Source: Aotearoamyces nothofagi
Taxonomy: Eukaryota > Ascomycota > Leotiomycetes > Leotiales > Tympanidaceae
Reading direction: 5' to 3'
NCBI GenBank assembly: GCA_015345905.1
Contig: JADDTR010000012.1
Location: 132,578-196,577 of the forward strand
Length of the DNA: 64,000 bases
A model generated the notes under the pieces. That model was not told the origin of the DNA and searched no databases. It worked only from the letters and a program-made list of their open reading frames with translations. The translations under genes were made by a program, and so were the position numbers. Below are positions 21,557 through 33,534 of the stretch, one piece after another. Positions within the stretch are counted from its first letter, which is position 1. Every line of letters starts with the position of its first letter.

Positions 21557-24093
21557 ATGTCATCCAACCTGTCGCGCCGGAGCAGGCGCAGGAAGCAGAC
21601 GACGCTCACCTTTGACGCCCTCGAGCCGACCTCATCCGCCGCCATGTCGCCGGCCCGGATACGCTACGAGGCGCCTGCTTCGAGCAGGCCTCTCGGCTCG
21701 AGCTCTCAGGTGCACACTGGCGACGACGGCGACGACGACGTCTTTCCCAGCGGCAGGCGCTTCGCGGTGCTGATCGAGTCGTCGCCCCGGCAGAGGTCCG
21801 ATGGGAGGTTGCCGTTTGAGCCTGTTGCGGCGCCCGAGAAGTCGTCGCAGGTGCCGCCGTCCCGGCTGAAGAACGAGGGTGAGTTCTGATCTCACCACCT
21901 CCTCGGCTCTTGGATGGATAATCTCCTTTCAAGTATCGCTGACCGCGCGGCGTCTCATTTGCCGTGATATCTTCCACTCGGATGCTAACTTCTGGCTTCT
22001 TAGATGCGTCCTCTGGAGACTCCGGTAGCGATCTCGGTGTTCTCCCTGCTCGGCGACGTCGTCGCATATCTGGTTCGGACACGGTGCTTTCATCTCAGCT
22101 TCCAGCTAGCACATCTGCGGGCTTCACCGATCTGAGTCTCGTACCTGCAGGGGTTCCAACCTTTTCGCGCCCCTCTACGGGTTTAGACGGTGCAGCAGAT
22201 GACTCGTCAGATGGATCATCACGCAAAAATAAGCCGCGGAAGAAGAAATCCCAAGCCAAGACACCACGTCTGATCTCTATTGATGATAGTGACGGCTCTC
22301 CTCTTGAGAGTCCTCCGAGAGCAAGCGTGAGGAGAGGAAAGGCTATCGTGCCAAAGAAGGCATCGCCAACAAGCAATGATAAGCCGAAGAAGATGCCTGC
22401 CAGAAGCTTCATCGCAGGCGGAAACAATTATTATGCCCCGGTACCCCCAGCTTCTTCATCAAAACACACACCCAATCGCAGGTCAGGTAGAGCTGCCCCA
22501 TCTCAAGCATCAAGGGCAAGAACAGAGAAATCGGTCACGTTATCGGACGACGAATCAGATATCGCTCTTCCAACACCGCGGAAGACGCAAGGCTCAAGTG
22601 CTCAAAAGCCACCAGCTGAAGTAGAGGATGATTCTGAAGATGCATTTCCCATGGCTCGAAGCTCTCAAAGGTGCTCGAAGAGATCCAATGTCATATCCGA
22701 CGACGAAGACGAGAGTGAAGACCTGCCAGAAATTTCCGAAATACAGACAACGAAACGAAGACTTAGGCCTGGATCCAGCCAGGCCCGGCCGCTGGAGGTC
22801 GGCGATGATGAGGATGATGAAGATGCTGTCGTTGCCCCGTCTCCACGGAAGCGAAAGCTCCGAGCTCAAATTTCAGACGAGGACGAGGACGAAGACAGCG
22901 AAGACCCGTTCATCTCCCCAGCTAAGCGGACACGCCTAACTTCCCAAAGCCGAGCCAAAGGCAAGCAGCGAGCTGAAACAGCAGAGCGGCCTATCAAAGA
23001 AAAGGAGCTACCGAAACGACAGACAAGACAGCAGGACCGGAAACCTCACCGTACCCCAAAGGAAAAACAGATGGAGCTCCTGAAAAGGAAGAGGGCAGGT
23101 GAAAAGATCACGCAGCTTACGTCTTCTGAAGAATCCGAAGGCGAGGCACGGCCAGCTGTTTACGACACGGATTCCGATCGGCAAGTGCTGAGCGAGTTCG
23201 AAGATGAAGAGTTCGATGAGGCGACAGAAGAGGTCCGCCAGTCGATACGTCCTCAGAACAGAAACGAATACGACGATGATTTTGTTGTTCAGGACGACGA
23301 CGAGCCCCTCGGCGTCCCATCCCACGGCCTCCACGACATTCCTCTCCAATTCACCCACGCGGCCCACAAGCCCCTGAAGGAGCATTTCAGGGACGCCGTA
23401 GAATGGATGGTCCAGAAGAAGATCAACCCAGGCTTCAACCAAAACGACGCCATATACGACCAAGCCTTCAAGAAGCTGGACGACGAGGTGCACGGCTACG
23501 CCGTCTCCAAGTTCACCTCGGCCGCGTGGAAGGAGCCGTTCACGCGCGCCCTCTGGTCCCGCCCCGTCTTCTACGAGTCCGAGATAGTCCCCGGCTCGGC
23601 GCCAGAAGATCGGAAATGCGACGCCTGCGGGCGCTCCGGCCACCCAGCGAGATTCCAGATCCAGTTCGGCGGCCCGGCCTACCACAAGGACACGCTCGAA
23701 GACGTCGAGCGCGACGAGTCCGACGACGACGACGACGACGACGACGCCGCCGCTGCCAGTCTCAACAGCAAGGGCCAGGAGATACCCCCCTCGGACACGG
23801 TCTGGTACGTCGGGCGCTTCTGCAAGGCCAACGCCGAGACGGCGCACGGCCTGATCCACTGGAAGCACGCGCTGAACGACTGGGTGCTGGACCAGCTCGA
23901 GGCCGAGGGCCACCTCTCGGCGGCCAGGCTGGTGGAGCGCGGCGGCTGGCGCCGCCGGCAGTGCGAGCGGTACGCCAACGGCATCGTCGACGCGTGGGAG
24001 CGCGACGGCCAGGTCAGCGGCCTGTACCGCGACTTCAAGGCGACCCTGGAAGCCGCCAGGCAGGTGAAGCAGGGCAGGTGGAGCACGGGATAG
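21557..24093 (+). CDS. DUF4211-domain nuclear protein
   Basis: Two exons, 21557-21878 and 22004-24093 (803 aa); the intron has a GTGAGT donor and a GCTAACT branch. The first 560 residues are disordered, Ser-, Lys- and Asp/Glu-rich, with several basic nuclear-localisation-type clusters (RRSRRRK near the start, PARRRRR, SPRKRK, SPAKRTR). The C-terminal folded part starts at DDDFVVQDDDEPLG and continues through FRDAVEWMVQKKINPGF, RKCDACGRSGHPA and VWYVGRFCKANAETAHGL, matching DUF4211. The CxxC and later Cys/His could form a zinc site. An Asp run is encoded by a GAC repeat near 23716. The function of the family is not established; composition and tail suggest chromatin or DNA association. It faces the satellite island upstream. 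Confidence 0.85.
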
Positions 24094-24270
24094 GGATAGG
24101 GATGGGGGTTGCGTGGGCCGTGGTGGGAGTCGCTGGTCTCGCGTTCCTGCTCGTTCTTCTTCTTCTTCTTCTTGCTTCTCCTTGCTTCTCCTGCTCGTTC
24201 TTCTCTTTGGGCGTGTATCTCTCCACCAGGCTCTGGGCTCTAGGCTCGAAAGGAGACGCGGCACAGCGCA

Positions 24271-24305
24271 GCATAGCATAGCATAGCATAGTATAGCATA
24301 GCATA
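24271..24305. repeat. 5-bp microsatellite (GCATA)n
   Basis: About seven copies with one GTATA variant. Confidence 0.85.
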
Positions 24306-24327
24306 ATTAATGAATCACGATTGGACG

Positions 24328-24366
24328 ACAGATTGACAGATTGACAGATTGACAGATTGACAGACA
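24328..24366. repeat. 8-bp repeat (GACAGATT)n
   Basis: About four and a half copies of GACAGATT ending in GACAGACAGA. Confidence 0.9.
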
Positions 24367-24924
24367 GAGAGACGAGACGACGACGAATACCAGCACAAGC
24401 GTCCATCGAGTCTTTCCACGGCTGATGAATATTTGAATTGATGATGTAATAGAATAGAATGAAATGAAATAGAATAAAAAGCCCTCGACGATTCCTTCTC
24501 GAGCACCCTAGTATCGCGCATCGCGCATCACATATACATATAACACCTCCGTCCAGCAGACGCCCTCTCGAGCCGTCGACACGTGTGTGCCGATGTGGCG
24601 TACAGAGTCAGGAACATAGTCGAGTCAGAGTCAGAGCCGAGTGCGGCCGGCACAGCAGGTTAGAGATTGGGAGATTTCGCTGCCGGCGCACTTGTCTGGT
24701 CGGCTCTCTTCTCCCTGATCAGCCAGTCCTGGAGAGAGGGGGAGGGGAGCCCTGCGAGGCTGTCATCATCAGCATCCCTCTCACGGGCTCGATTTAAAGG
24801 AGGAGGGGGGGGATTAGAAGAGGGGAGAGAAGAAAGACAGGTCCGTCGTATCGTATCGTATGGCATCTCATGGCATCTCATGGCATCGCATAATTCCATA
24901 GGCCTAACTAGTTACAAAACAAAA

Positions 24925-24959
24925 TGCTTGATTGCTTGCTTGCTTGCTTGCTTGCTTGA
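24925..24959. repeat. 4-bp microsatellite (GCTT)n
   Basis: About eight copies of GCTT/TTGC with one TTGA interruption, inside the spacer. Confidence 0.9.
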
Positions 24960-25412
24960 TTCATCGCTAGTTATCAGCTCCCGCAAACACATCGTCACGC
25001 ATTCCAGTCTGCTCGTGCAGAACCCGAGCCATGAGCAGGAGCAGCAGCAGCAGGATAAAGCTCAGCCAGAAATGTCATCATGATAAGGCTCCTGATCAGA
25101 TCGTCTGGAGAAGTTATTCCCCCTTTCTTTCCTCCGCACCGCCTAGCGCTCCACCACCCCACCATGTGCAAACCCTACGCCCCAGAAAGTATCCTTCGGG
25201 GAGGGGAGGGGAAGAGATTACTTCCTTGTAAACGACAGCAGTGGCGGTTTTCGAAACCCCCCTCTGCCCCTAGCATAGCATAAGTAAAAGGGCCGGTAGA
25301 ACTTGACCGGCCGAAAATCCGCTATCGTGTATCGTTTGAAAGATGGCAAAATTAAAAGTCAAGCCGAAAAGAAATGAAAGAAAGGTCCCTGTTCTAGAAA
25401 GCAGGGAGTCGG

Positions 25413-27415
25413 TTAGAGACCATCAGGTAGGCCTTTTAGTGAATTTCGCAACTCGGGGCTGATGTCTTTTGCACCTTCGAGCTTGATTTCGGGATTATCG
25501 CCTTCGACGAGGCTGGGTTCTTCTTCAACAACTTTCTCCATGTTGGCACGCTCTTCTTCGTATTTCTTGGGATCGTGGCCCTTACCGCTATTGCTTCCAG
25601 ACACCCCAACTCCCGGAATTCCATCTTCCTGGACCTTGCGCTTAGCATCTCCAACGATCTTTTCCACTTCGCTCAGTCTTCCCGTACCCGCTGCTGCATC
25701 GCCCTCTACGCCAATTGCAGCTGATAAGGGATTGTTGTATGTGTCCATCAGGGCCACCTTGTTGAATCGAACTATCATGGCCGAGAGGTTATCGGTGGAG
25801 AAGCGTGCCAGTGCGTGCTCAACCAGCTGTTTTGAAGCAATTACGGGATCTTGTACACTACGAACAAGATCGACAGCTTCTTGATCTGAGCAGACATCCC
25901 ATAGCTGCGTATGTTACATTAACCTCAGGTACAGGTGGGGAAGGATATATAACTTACGCCATCGCATGCAAGAATGATGAATTCATCAAGATCTGGCTGG
26001 ATCACCGTCTCTGTGGTGTACGGATGCCCAGTAACGAGATCCTTCATGTAGGCATCACCAAGAGCACGAGTTACTGCGAGAACGCCGTTGACGCGATTAT
26101 TGAGTATCAGTCCTCCAGCATTAGCCACTCGCTTGCCTTCGTTCTCGTCGCTACCCTTGTGATCATAGGATAAGCGAAGAGCTTTTCCATTTCGGCAAAG
26201 AACGATACGAGCATCTCCAACATTCGCCGTATACAAGACGCGTTGGCGAGTAGCAGAAACCTTGAGCTTAGCATGAGCTACTTCACCGCTTGAGCTTCCA
26301 GACTGGATCGAGGATGCGGTGCCTGCAGCAGCATTAGGCTGCTGAGAAGATGGCTTGCTAACATCAACACCACTGTCAGCGGTCTTCTCCTCGGCTTTTG
26401 ATGCCTCTTCTGCTGCCTTGACGGCTGCTGCGGTGGCGGGCGCGATAGCTGTCGAACCTGTTGCGGATTGGGCGTTGGGTATCCGGTCTTCCCAACGAAG
26501 GACTGCCGTGACGGCAGTACATCCGCTATTCTTCAGAGGAAGCTTTTCTAATTGAGCATCTACGCTTGTAAATGTCTGGTCGAGTAGCTCTGGTATAGGA
26601 GTATTTGGATTTTTCCGAATCATCTCTTCGAGGATGATGTGGAGCTTTTTACCACACCAGTCTGCAGCAAAGGTACCGGCGTGGCCATCGAAAATAGCAA
26701 AGTATCCATTATCTGTCTCTATCATATCCGAAGACGAAGATGCAGCAAGACTACTTCCGGATGCATTCGTGAGATCGTCGGCCGACCTTTGCGACCTATC
26801 GCTCAGAGAGATCGACGTATCCGATTTAGTCGCGGCATCGGATCTCTTGATCGCAGGCGCCGGTGTATGTAAGAAGTTGTACAGGAAAGCATGCGTATCT
26901 TCCATAGTGCGGCGACATTTTTTATTCTTATCCTCCCACACGCCGACTCTAAACGTAGATCGAGGGCCCGGATGTGATTCGCCAGCGGAATTGTTGTGCT
27001 GTCCTTGAGGAACGCTCAACGCTGGATCTTGCTTGCCTAGCTTCTGTAGAGGTGTTTGTGAGTTCTGCTCACTGACCTTCCCATATCCAGCAGAGTTGGG
27101 GCCGGGACTGAAGTGTAATGAATTCTTTGCACTAGCCAGAAATGAGCTTGCCTTGCTACCAACTCCACTGCTCCTGCGCTTCTTCTCCCCACTGCCACTC
27201 TGGTCTGCGGCCGATCTCGCAGGACTGGGACTAGGGCCGCTGCGCTTTTCTGCACTGCCCGTTTCTTCGGAAGGCTTGGGGTTCGGGGACTGCGCTGCTG
27301 ATGTCGGGGATGAGGCCGATGCTTCTGTCGTCCGAAGAGGTGTTGGGGAACCTGCAATTGCGGTTTCCGGGATGGCTTCGCCTTCTTTCGGAAGTGACCC
27401 AGAGCTACCGAACAT
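25413..27415 (-). CDS. ptc1: PP2C serine/threonine phosphatase, Ptc1 type
   Basis: Two exons, 27415-25958 and 25904-25413 (649 aa). The PP2C core follows a 150-residue Ser/Pro-rich N-terminal extension. [81 protein letters not shown] and ACDGLWDVCSD are all present, with the metal-binding Asp residues in FDGH, DGLWD and the final [13 protein letters not shown] (residue order as in yeast Ptc1). The intron falls exactly between ACDG and LWDV. A low-complexity insert of about 70 residues separates the middle strands, and a Glu/Lys-rich tail follows. Ptc1-type enzymes dephosphorylate stress MAP kinases such as the Hog1 pathway and act in the cytosol and nucleus; that role is by family. The catalytic set is intact. 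Confidence 0.92.
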
Positions 27416-28640
27416 CCTGTTCAGCAGTCCTCCCTGGGAGGAGAAGCTCCTCCTCTTACTTCCGTTTCCTGCCAGCTTGTAATCTTTGTATTGCGTGGCC
27501 TCGGAGTGAGACTAAGATGGCGTCGAGTCGCAATCGGATACCAGACTGCAGTGCTTTGGAACAGGTGGTCAGGTTGGCGTGGTCGACGTTGTGTAAATTC
27601 GCCGTGGGATTGTGAGAATATGCGAGGTTCTGACAGATCTTGGGGTGGTCAGGGTGCGAGATCTGCGGTATGATCAGGTTGCTGCGCGGCAATGAAGCGC
27701 GTTAGCTCAGGTTCCCTTCAATGACGAGGTGTGGGGTAGAAAGCGATGGGAATGGCCGCGGAACGCGCTTAAGCCAACCGGAAAGGCGTCTCAACAGAGG
27801 AGGCGGTGGAATGGGCCCAGAAGGGAACAGAACACCTACCAGTTATCGGACTTCTGTGTGGGAAACTGTGGTGACTTCGCCGCGCCTTAATATGGGGTTG
27901 CCAGAGAGCACTTGCTGCCACGCTTGCGAAAGTCTGGACCGATATGTCCGTTGGTGGGGCTGCTCAGGGAAGGGGATAAAGGGAACGCGGGAATCCGAGA
28001 AGCAAACGCTTCTGGAACAATGCGCGAAGCTTCTGGGCTGTTCAACCGCGGGTGTGTACTGGTGATTCACGAGCATCAGCCCGCAGCGCTCAATTGTCGC
28101 TCGCACCTTGCTACTGCAGCAGTAACCGCTTGCTTGAACTCCGCTGCCAGCTGTCGACCGCCAACGACAGCACTGGCTTAGTGGACGGAACAGGCAATCC
28201 TTACAAATCAACGACTCTCTTTCGGGGGCAAACGGCGCGCAACACTCCATAGTAAGGGGGCTTTGCCTGTTCTCTGGCGACCGGGCAGCAGGAACTGTAC
28301 GCTGCACACAGTATGCAAGTCTGTGCACTGCCACCCAGGGCAGTGTGGGGAATCGACAATAGAGGGGTCGGGCAATTCAAAGCCGCAAACTCCGGGGATC
28401 CGTCTGAGCTCCAACCGGGCGAGGGATGCTTGGGCAGTCTCCTCATTCTACATGTCATGGTGGGTTGAGATGCTTATTCCGTCGGCGCTGGAATGAAACT
28501 GTATGCCGGGCTACCTATCATACTATAATCTCTCTCTCTCCCTCCCTCTATATATATATGCAACCCCCCGGGGGAATAGTGACAAACAAGGGCTCTGCTA
28601 GACAATAACGCCGAATATTTAGAATCTCTGCACCCTTCTC
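27416..28640. other. Intergenic region, ptc1 promoter / vps2 3' side
   Basis: 1.2 kb, GC-balanced. Open frames of up to 163 codons on the minus strand (27843-28334) lack start context, splicing or domain support. A CTCTCTCTCCCTCCCTCTATATATATATG low-complexity patch lies near 28531-28560. Confidence 0.55.
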
Positions 28641-29518
28641 TCATCTTCTCAAACTATCAAGCCTAGCCTGAAGATCATCATCTCCAGGGTCACCAGCACC
28701 GCCTCCAATTGCCTGAGCAACCTTGTCCTCAGGAACAGCATTGCTTTGTAGGCCCTGTGGCGTCTCGCCCATCTCCTAGCTGTTAGCAGTATCCTATCGA
28801 GCGGTATGTGGAGGAACTCACAGCTTGGCGCAAGTCAACGCCAATCTCCTCCAGCACTTGTTCTACAACCTCGTCGCCTTCTGCTTCGTCGTCCACTCCT
28901 GTAGCATCGTCGATGGCATCATCCATCATCTCTTGCCTCTGGTCCATTATGTCGTTCTCTTTCTCAAATTCCATGGCTATTCGTTGTAGGGCGGGGAGAT
29001 TCATGCTTCGGTTCATGCTGCCTAGAATATGCGTTGCGCCTTTCATAGATTGCATCATCTGCTCGTTTGTTCGCACGGTCTGAGAGAAGGTTACTATGTG
29101 CCGCCTGGGCCTGCAAAGAAAGACAAACCTGTATGCGCAATGAAATGGCCTGTAGTTGCGTCCTCATTGAATAGAACTTCTCGATGTATCTGTCATGCCA
29201 ACAGTTGGAGTATGAAACGTGTAGTTCATGGCGGAGAGACTCACCTTCTTGTCCTAACCAAATCCTTTGCCTGAATCTTGCACGCACCCATCTGTCCAGC
29301 CTTGGCGCTCTTCTTGATCTCGACAATTAGCTTCTTTTCCTGGTTTTCAAGCTTCACTCTTTCGCGGTCCAGTTCTCTTTGTGTCTTCTCCAAAGCTCGC
29401 TGGTGCTTGCGTAGACGCTCAGCAGGCGTCATACGCTTCCCGAACGCCCATTCGATAATCTGTGAGGTGGACAGTCAGGTATGATGCTCGTGTTGTCTCA
29501 GGGCTAACTCACATTCAT
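28641..29518 (-). CDS. vps2: ESCRT-III subunit Vps2 (CHMP2)
   Basis: Five coding exons: 29518-29513, 29459-29245, 29189-29129, 29079-28822, 28775-28641 (224 aa). The first coding exon is only ATGAAT; joining gives MNIIEWAFGKRMTPAERLRK, the standard Vps2 N-terminus. The basic first half (helices 1-2) is coiled-coil, the acidic second half (EKENDIMDQRQEMMDDAIDDA) is the autoinhibitory side, and the C-terminus ends DDLQARLDSLRR, a MIT-interacting MIM1 motif for Vps4. Vps2 caps Snf7 polymers with Vps24 and recruits Vps4 to cut membrane necks at multivesicular bodies, in cytokinesis and at the nuclear envelope. Length and motif order are normal. It is divergent from the cupin gene 556 bases away. 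Confidence 0.95.
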
Positions 29519-30074
29519 CCTGTACAATTTGGGGCGGAAGAGTGGTTCTACGAAAGAATATCGTTGGCTTGGGAGCTGATCGATTGCCCTCGTTACCTGA
29601 CCGCGCGCATCATGCCCAGGCAACGGAGGCTACCGGATAAGCACCTAATATTTAAGGCTCGAAAGCATCGCATCTTCCTAGGCTTCTCATAAATATTCCA
29701 AGATGTGGGTAAAACTGCTTGAATAATTAATATATATTTTAGCGTAGCTATAGCAAACAAGTATCGCAAGCAGTTTGCCCCATCTGAGCTACATTGCATT
29801 GTAAGCTTTAAAAATATCATACCCTTAATACCCCGTCCTTGCATGCTCTTAACGGCAGTGTCGAAAACAAGGCGTACTGCTTATGAATCCCAAAAATTGT
29901 TCTCGAGGCCATCCCTTTAAGAACATTAAGAGTCTTGCAAATCATCTCACGTTTGCCCCTCGAAGTCTTCTGATTCAGTTTTATCAGAACAATATAAGAC
30001 TATAAGCAGCTATCAGATCATCCTCCTCTGCTCGGGTCCTCAAATCATCTCTTCAGTCGGCACTCATTAAGACA
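29519..30074. other. Divergent promoter region, vps2 / cupin
   Basis: 556 bases, AT-richer than its flanks, with short AT runs such as TTAATATATATTTT near 29726-29741. It should hold both promoters. No other feature was seen. Confidence 0.55.
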
Positions 30075-30449
30075 ATGCAGCCGAAAACCTCTATCCCCTC
30101 CGTCCTTTCCTCAATCACAGAATTCTACACGCCTAAACTTGTCGCTAGAATCGACAACGCCTACGAAGTCAAAGTCGTCAAGGTCAAAGGGCCATTCGTA
30201 TGGCATTCCCATCCCGATTCCGAGGAGCTATTCTATGTCCTAAGCGGCTCTCTGACAATCCAAATCGATGATGCTGAAGACGTGGTGCTAGCTCAAGGCG
30301 AGATGTTCGTCGTTCCAAAAGCTGTGCGGCACAGGCCATTAGGTGATGCGGAGGTCATGCTTATGGAGATGGTGGGCGTGGTAAATACGGGGGATGCACA
30401 GAAGTCGAGTATGACAAAGGAGGTTGAAGACGGAAGGGTTATAGCGTGA
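30075..30449 (+). CDS. Small cupin-domain protein
   Basis: Single exon, 124 aa, no signal peptide. The cupin_2 motif is clear: FVWHSHPDSEELFYVLSG supplies two His and a Glu, followed by the second motif GEMFVVPKAVRHRPLGD with the fourth ligand His. Such one-domain cupins bind a metal (often Mn, Fe or Zn) and are found as isomerases, dioxygenases or sugar/phenolic-modifying enzymes; nothing here fixes a substrate. Length is typical for this class. It is convergent with fzo1 (264 bases between stop codons) and divergent from vps2; these neighbours give no functional clue. Confidence 0.88.
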   Translation: MQPKTSIPSVLSSITEFYTPKLVARIDNAYEVKVVKVKGPFVWHSHPDSEELFYVLSGSLTIQIDDAEDVVLAQGEMFVVPKAVRHRPLGDAEVMLMEMVGVVNTGDAQKSSMTKEVEDGRVIA

Positions 30450-30712
30450 TGTGACAATCCACTCTCGTGCCATCTCAAGTTTCACCAAGACGATGCTGAA
30501 GAGACCCTTTCAATGTATATGTGCAGACCCTCGAAAACAGAACTACATACAAATGAATCCGAGCGGAGGTTTAAAAGAATGCGATTGAGTCACAGTACCC
30601 ACTCCTTTCCATGTGTTTTCCCACATCATTATTTCGATTCCCAGTAACATTTGCTCTAAACGCCTTCCCGCTAAGAGTTAGAATGAATGTAGGGTATCGA
30701 ATTTTAGTATTA

Positions 30713-33534
30713 TCAATGATCATAAGCGGCTGCAACGCCTGGTGCCGGTCCCTCAAGATCGACTGCCTCCACAGAGCCACGTAGCTTGGCGCTCCTGTTC
30801 ACAAGATTGCCGAAGTACTTGCGGGCAACTTCGCTCTCACCGCGGATCTTGAGGGTCTCCTCACGCTTGACGCCGAGATGTTCGACCGATCGTTGAAGGC
30901 CAACACGAAGATTGTCAGCTGGGTATCGAAGGACTTTACGAACAGACGAACTGATACGAGAGCTGTTCGCGTGCACGTAGTCGATTGAGGCAAGCTGGGT
31001 AGAGATCTTAGTTGAGAGACTATGAGGCAGGGAGTTGGGAATCTGGCTGAGAATATAGGCTGTAGCGGCAATTGCTGTATTGTGTTAGCTAAATCCGATC
31101 TTCTTGATACACGCGAAGGACTGCACTTACTTGCTACGAGGACTCCAGGAACTATTAGTTTCCGCAAATTGTTGTTGCTCACAACCTTAGCAGCACCTAA
31201 TGCGCCATCTACCCAACCGAAGCCGCCGATCATGCGGCTTCCTACTACAGTGACAACGGTCATTGCCATACCTGTTCCTGCGACCTTCTCTTGTCGTTGA
31301 AGTAGAGTAGACCAATCAAAGAAATCCCACAACTCCGTCTCGACGTCAATCTGCCTTGCGAGAACATCCCGCTTCCGCCTAAACATAATATCGCTCCTGA
31401 AACTTAAGTCCGTGTATTCGTCGCCGAGGTGGAGAATTCCAAGTTGCTTGATTGTGTTGACACCTTCGACCGTACGCTTACGAGCATGCTCTTCACAAAG
31501 GGTGACTGATGCAGAGATTTGAGACAGCATTGCCTCCTTTAAGGCGTCTGCATATTGGAAAGCACTGAGTATACCATCGTAATGAACTCCAAGGTCTTCG
31601 TCAGCAGCACGGGCAATCGCAGATGTGAGAGTCGATCGTGTGTGGTTGTATATTTCCTGGCAATTGTCCTCGATCGTCTTATCGATGTAGTCGCTGACTT
31701 CAGACTTCGCTTTCTTTGAAGCTTCTAACACTGGTTCGAGATCCTTCAATTCCTTGGTTACACGATTTAGTTCTGCCTGAGCGACGTCTAAGTTGACGGT
31801 GGCAAGAGTATTGACGTCGCCAAGCACATTTAGTAGGTAGGTTTTTGCAGGCGCAAGCTTAGATCTCGCTCGTTTCTCTAACACAAAGCGTCGTAGGGAT
31901 TCTTCCAAGTTTTCAAAATCCTGGATCTTCTCCCTATCCTTCCCCTTCCCATCCTTACCATCGTCATTGTTGTCAGGTCCGTCACCGCCGCCTCCACTGC
32001 TTGCACTACCACTGCCACCATTCCCGTCAGGGCCTGTAGGTAAAGTTGGGACGGCATTACTAGAGACGAAATGGACCAGCTCTGAAGATTCTTTGAAAGT
32101 TCGGGGGCTGAGTCCAGCAACCTGCTCCAGTATCATCTTCTGGCATCGTTGCTTGTCCTTGATATTATCGTAGCCATTGACCACAATGAAAATGTAAGCT
32201 TTCTCAGCAGCTGCTGCCCAAATAAACTCTCTTGCAGTCAAGGTGAAATGGTTCGCAGCGGATACGACAAATACCACAACATCAATCTCTTCCTGTCGAG
32301 CAAATACAGCAGTCGTCTTTGTAGTATCGAGATTGAGTCCGGGAGCATCAATTATGGAAATGGCAACGACACCGTTGCTAAGTAAGGACTCATCAATTGG
32401 CCGGACGTCCTTGACATATACCTTGCATTGAATGTATGTGTCGTTTTCAGTGACAATCTGCTCGAGATCGTCGAGCTTATAAACATCGTATGTGGTCTCA
32501 TCATGTCGATTATATATTGCGTCCTTGTGCACTGCATGCACCTCTTCGACACCTCCATTCTCTTTAGCGTCTAACACCTCGCAGAATATGCTCGTACACG
32601 GCTGCTGATCCTCAGGCAAGATCTTCCTACGAAGTAGGGCATTGCAAAATGTTGACTTCCCAGCATTGAGATCTCCGGTCACCAGTACCTTACTCGATGT
32701 GTCTTCGATGCGTTCTCGTAAGGATAACAGGTGTTTTATGCTCGAACTGATCTTTCCATCTAGCAATGATGCAATAGAGCTCTTCTCCAAAGAGTGGACG
32801 AGTTCGGTTTGATGGAGCGCACCAAGCTTCAGATCTAACTTCAAAATAGAAAATTCTTGGGCAATCTGTGGAGTGATCAATCGTGGTTCTGGGGTCGTCC
32901 TCTGCTCCGCCACTTTGCTTGATTCCGCCTCTGTCGTATCATCCCCAATCGATGTCATCGCGCGCTTCGGCAATCCCGGCCGTGAAGGTTCTTGAATCTG
33001 GCCTGCACCTGCAGCTGTGGACTGTGTATGCACAAACCCAGGCCGCTGGTCCAGCCTCTGTGGAGTCGGGACTTCCGCCCGCTGAACAGAAGGGTAGTGC
33101 GCCGGCCATGTTGCGTTCATTTGTTGGAGCTCCTTCAGCGTCTCAACAACAGAATTTATGTATCGTGCAAGGGCAGCGCGATGCTGATTATACCAAAGCT
33201 GATGAATTGCCCCTGCCTGTACCCGTCTCTCGTTCTCCGATGCTTCGTTTGACAATCCCCTCGGCATTGGGGTATGTGAGGGTGTCGGTCTGTCCTCTGT
33301 CATCGAAGGATTCCAGATAGGTGCCCCATCATCAATAACGCTCCCACCGTATCCCGAATCTTGGTCGTTCTGGGCAAGAAGAGCCTGAAGGCGTGCGGCA
33401 CTTGCTGAAGTGGACCCAGACCCTACTGTGACATATTTTGGCCGTCCCGATGAAGGAGCCTGGTGAGGTAGATCTTGGTCTTGAAATCCGTCCGCAGGAG
33501 ACTTCCCTTTGTCTTTGGCGTACTCCTGGCTCAT
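30713..33534 (-). CDS. fzo1: Mitofusin Fzo1, outer-mitochondrial-membrane fusion GTPase
   Basis: Exons 33534-31131 and 31074-30713 (921 aa). The Ser/Gln-rich N-terminal extension holds the fungal heptad region. The GTPase has G1 GDLNAGKST (near residue 285), the G2 Thr within QQPCTSIFCEV, G3 IIDAPGLNLD, and G4 VVNGYDNIKD, as in mitofusins where N-[K/R/G]-x-D varies. A Gly/Ser/Asp-rich insert follows the GTPase. Coiled coils flank two closely spaced membrane spans: GTGMAMTVVTVVGSRMIGGF and a second segment completed across the intron (VPGVLVATIAATAYIL). The C-terminal heptad repeat follows. This dynamin-family protein tethers and fuses mitochondria and is turned over by ubiquitin. The start chosen (MSQEYAKDKGK) resembles other fungal Fzo1 proteins; in-frame upstream ATGs reach 33592 and beyond. 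Confidence 0.93.

Larger units (their letters stand above)
24094..25412. other. Intergenic region with several microsatellites
   Basis: Between the convergent DUF4211 and PP2C genes. Besides three clear microsatellites (listed separately) it has TTCTTC runs near 24156-24180, an ATGGCATCTC repeat near 24855-24890 and a GGAGGGGGGG run near 24800. No supported gene. Confidence 0.6.

Noticed and set aside
23008-24281. 423-codon minus and 292-codon plus frames within the DUF4211 gene
   Set aside because: GC-rich shadows of the third-position-biased coding sequence.
27843-28334. 163-codon minus frame between ptc1 and vps2
   Set aside because: No domain, no conserved motif, no splicing; likely chance.
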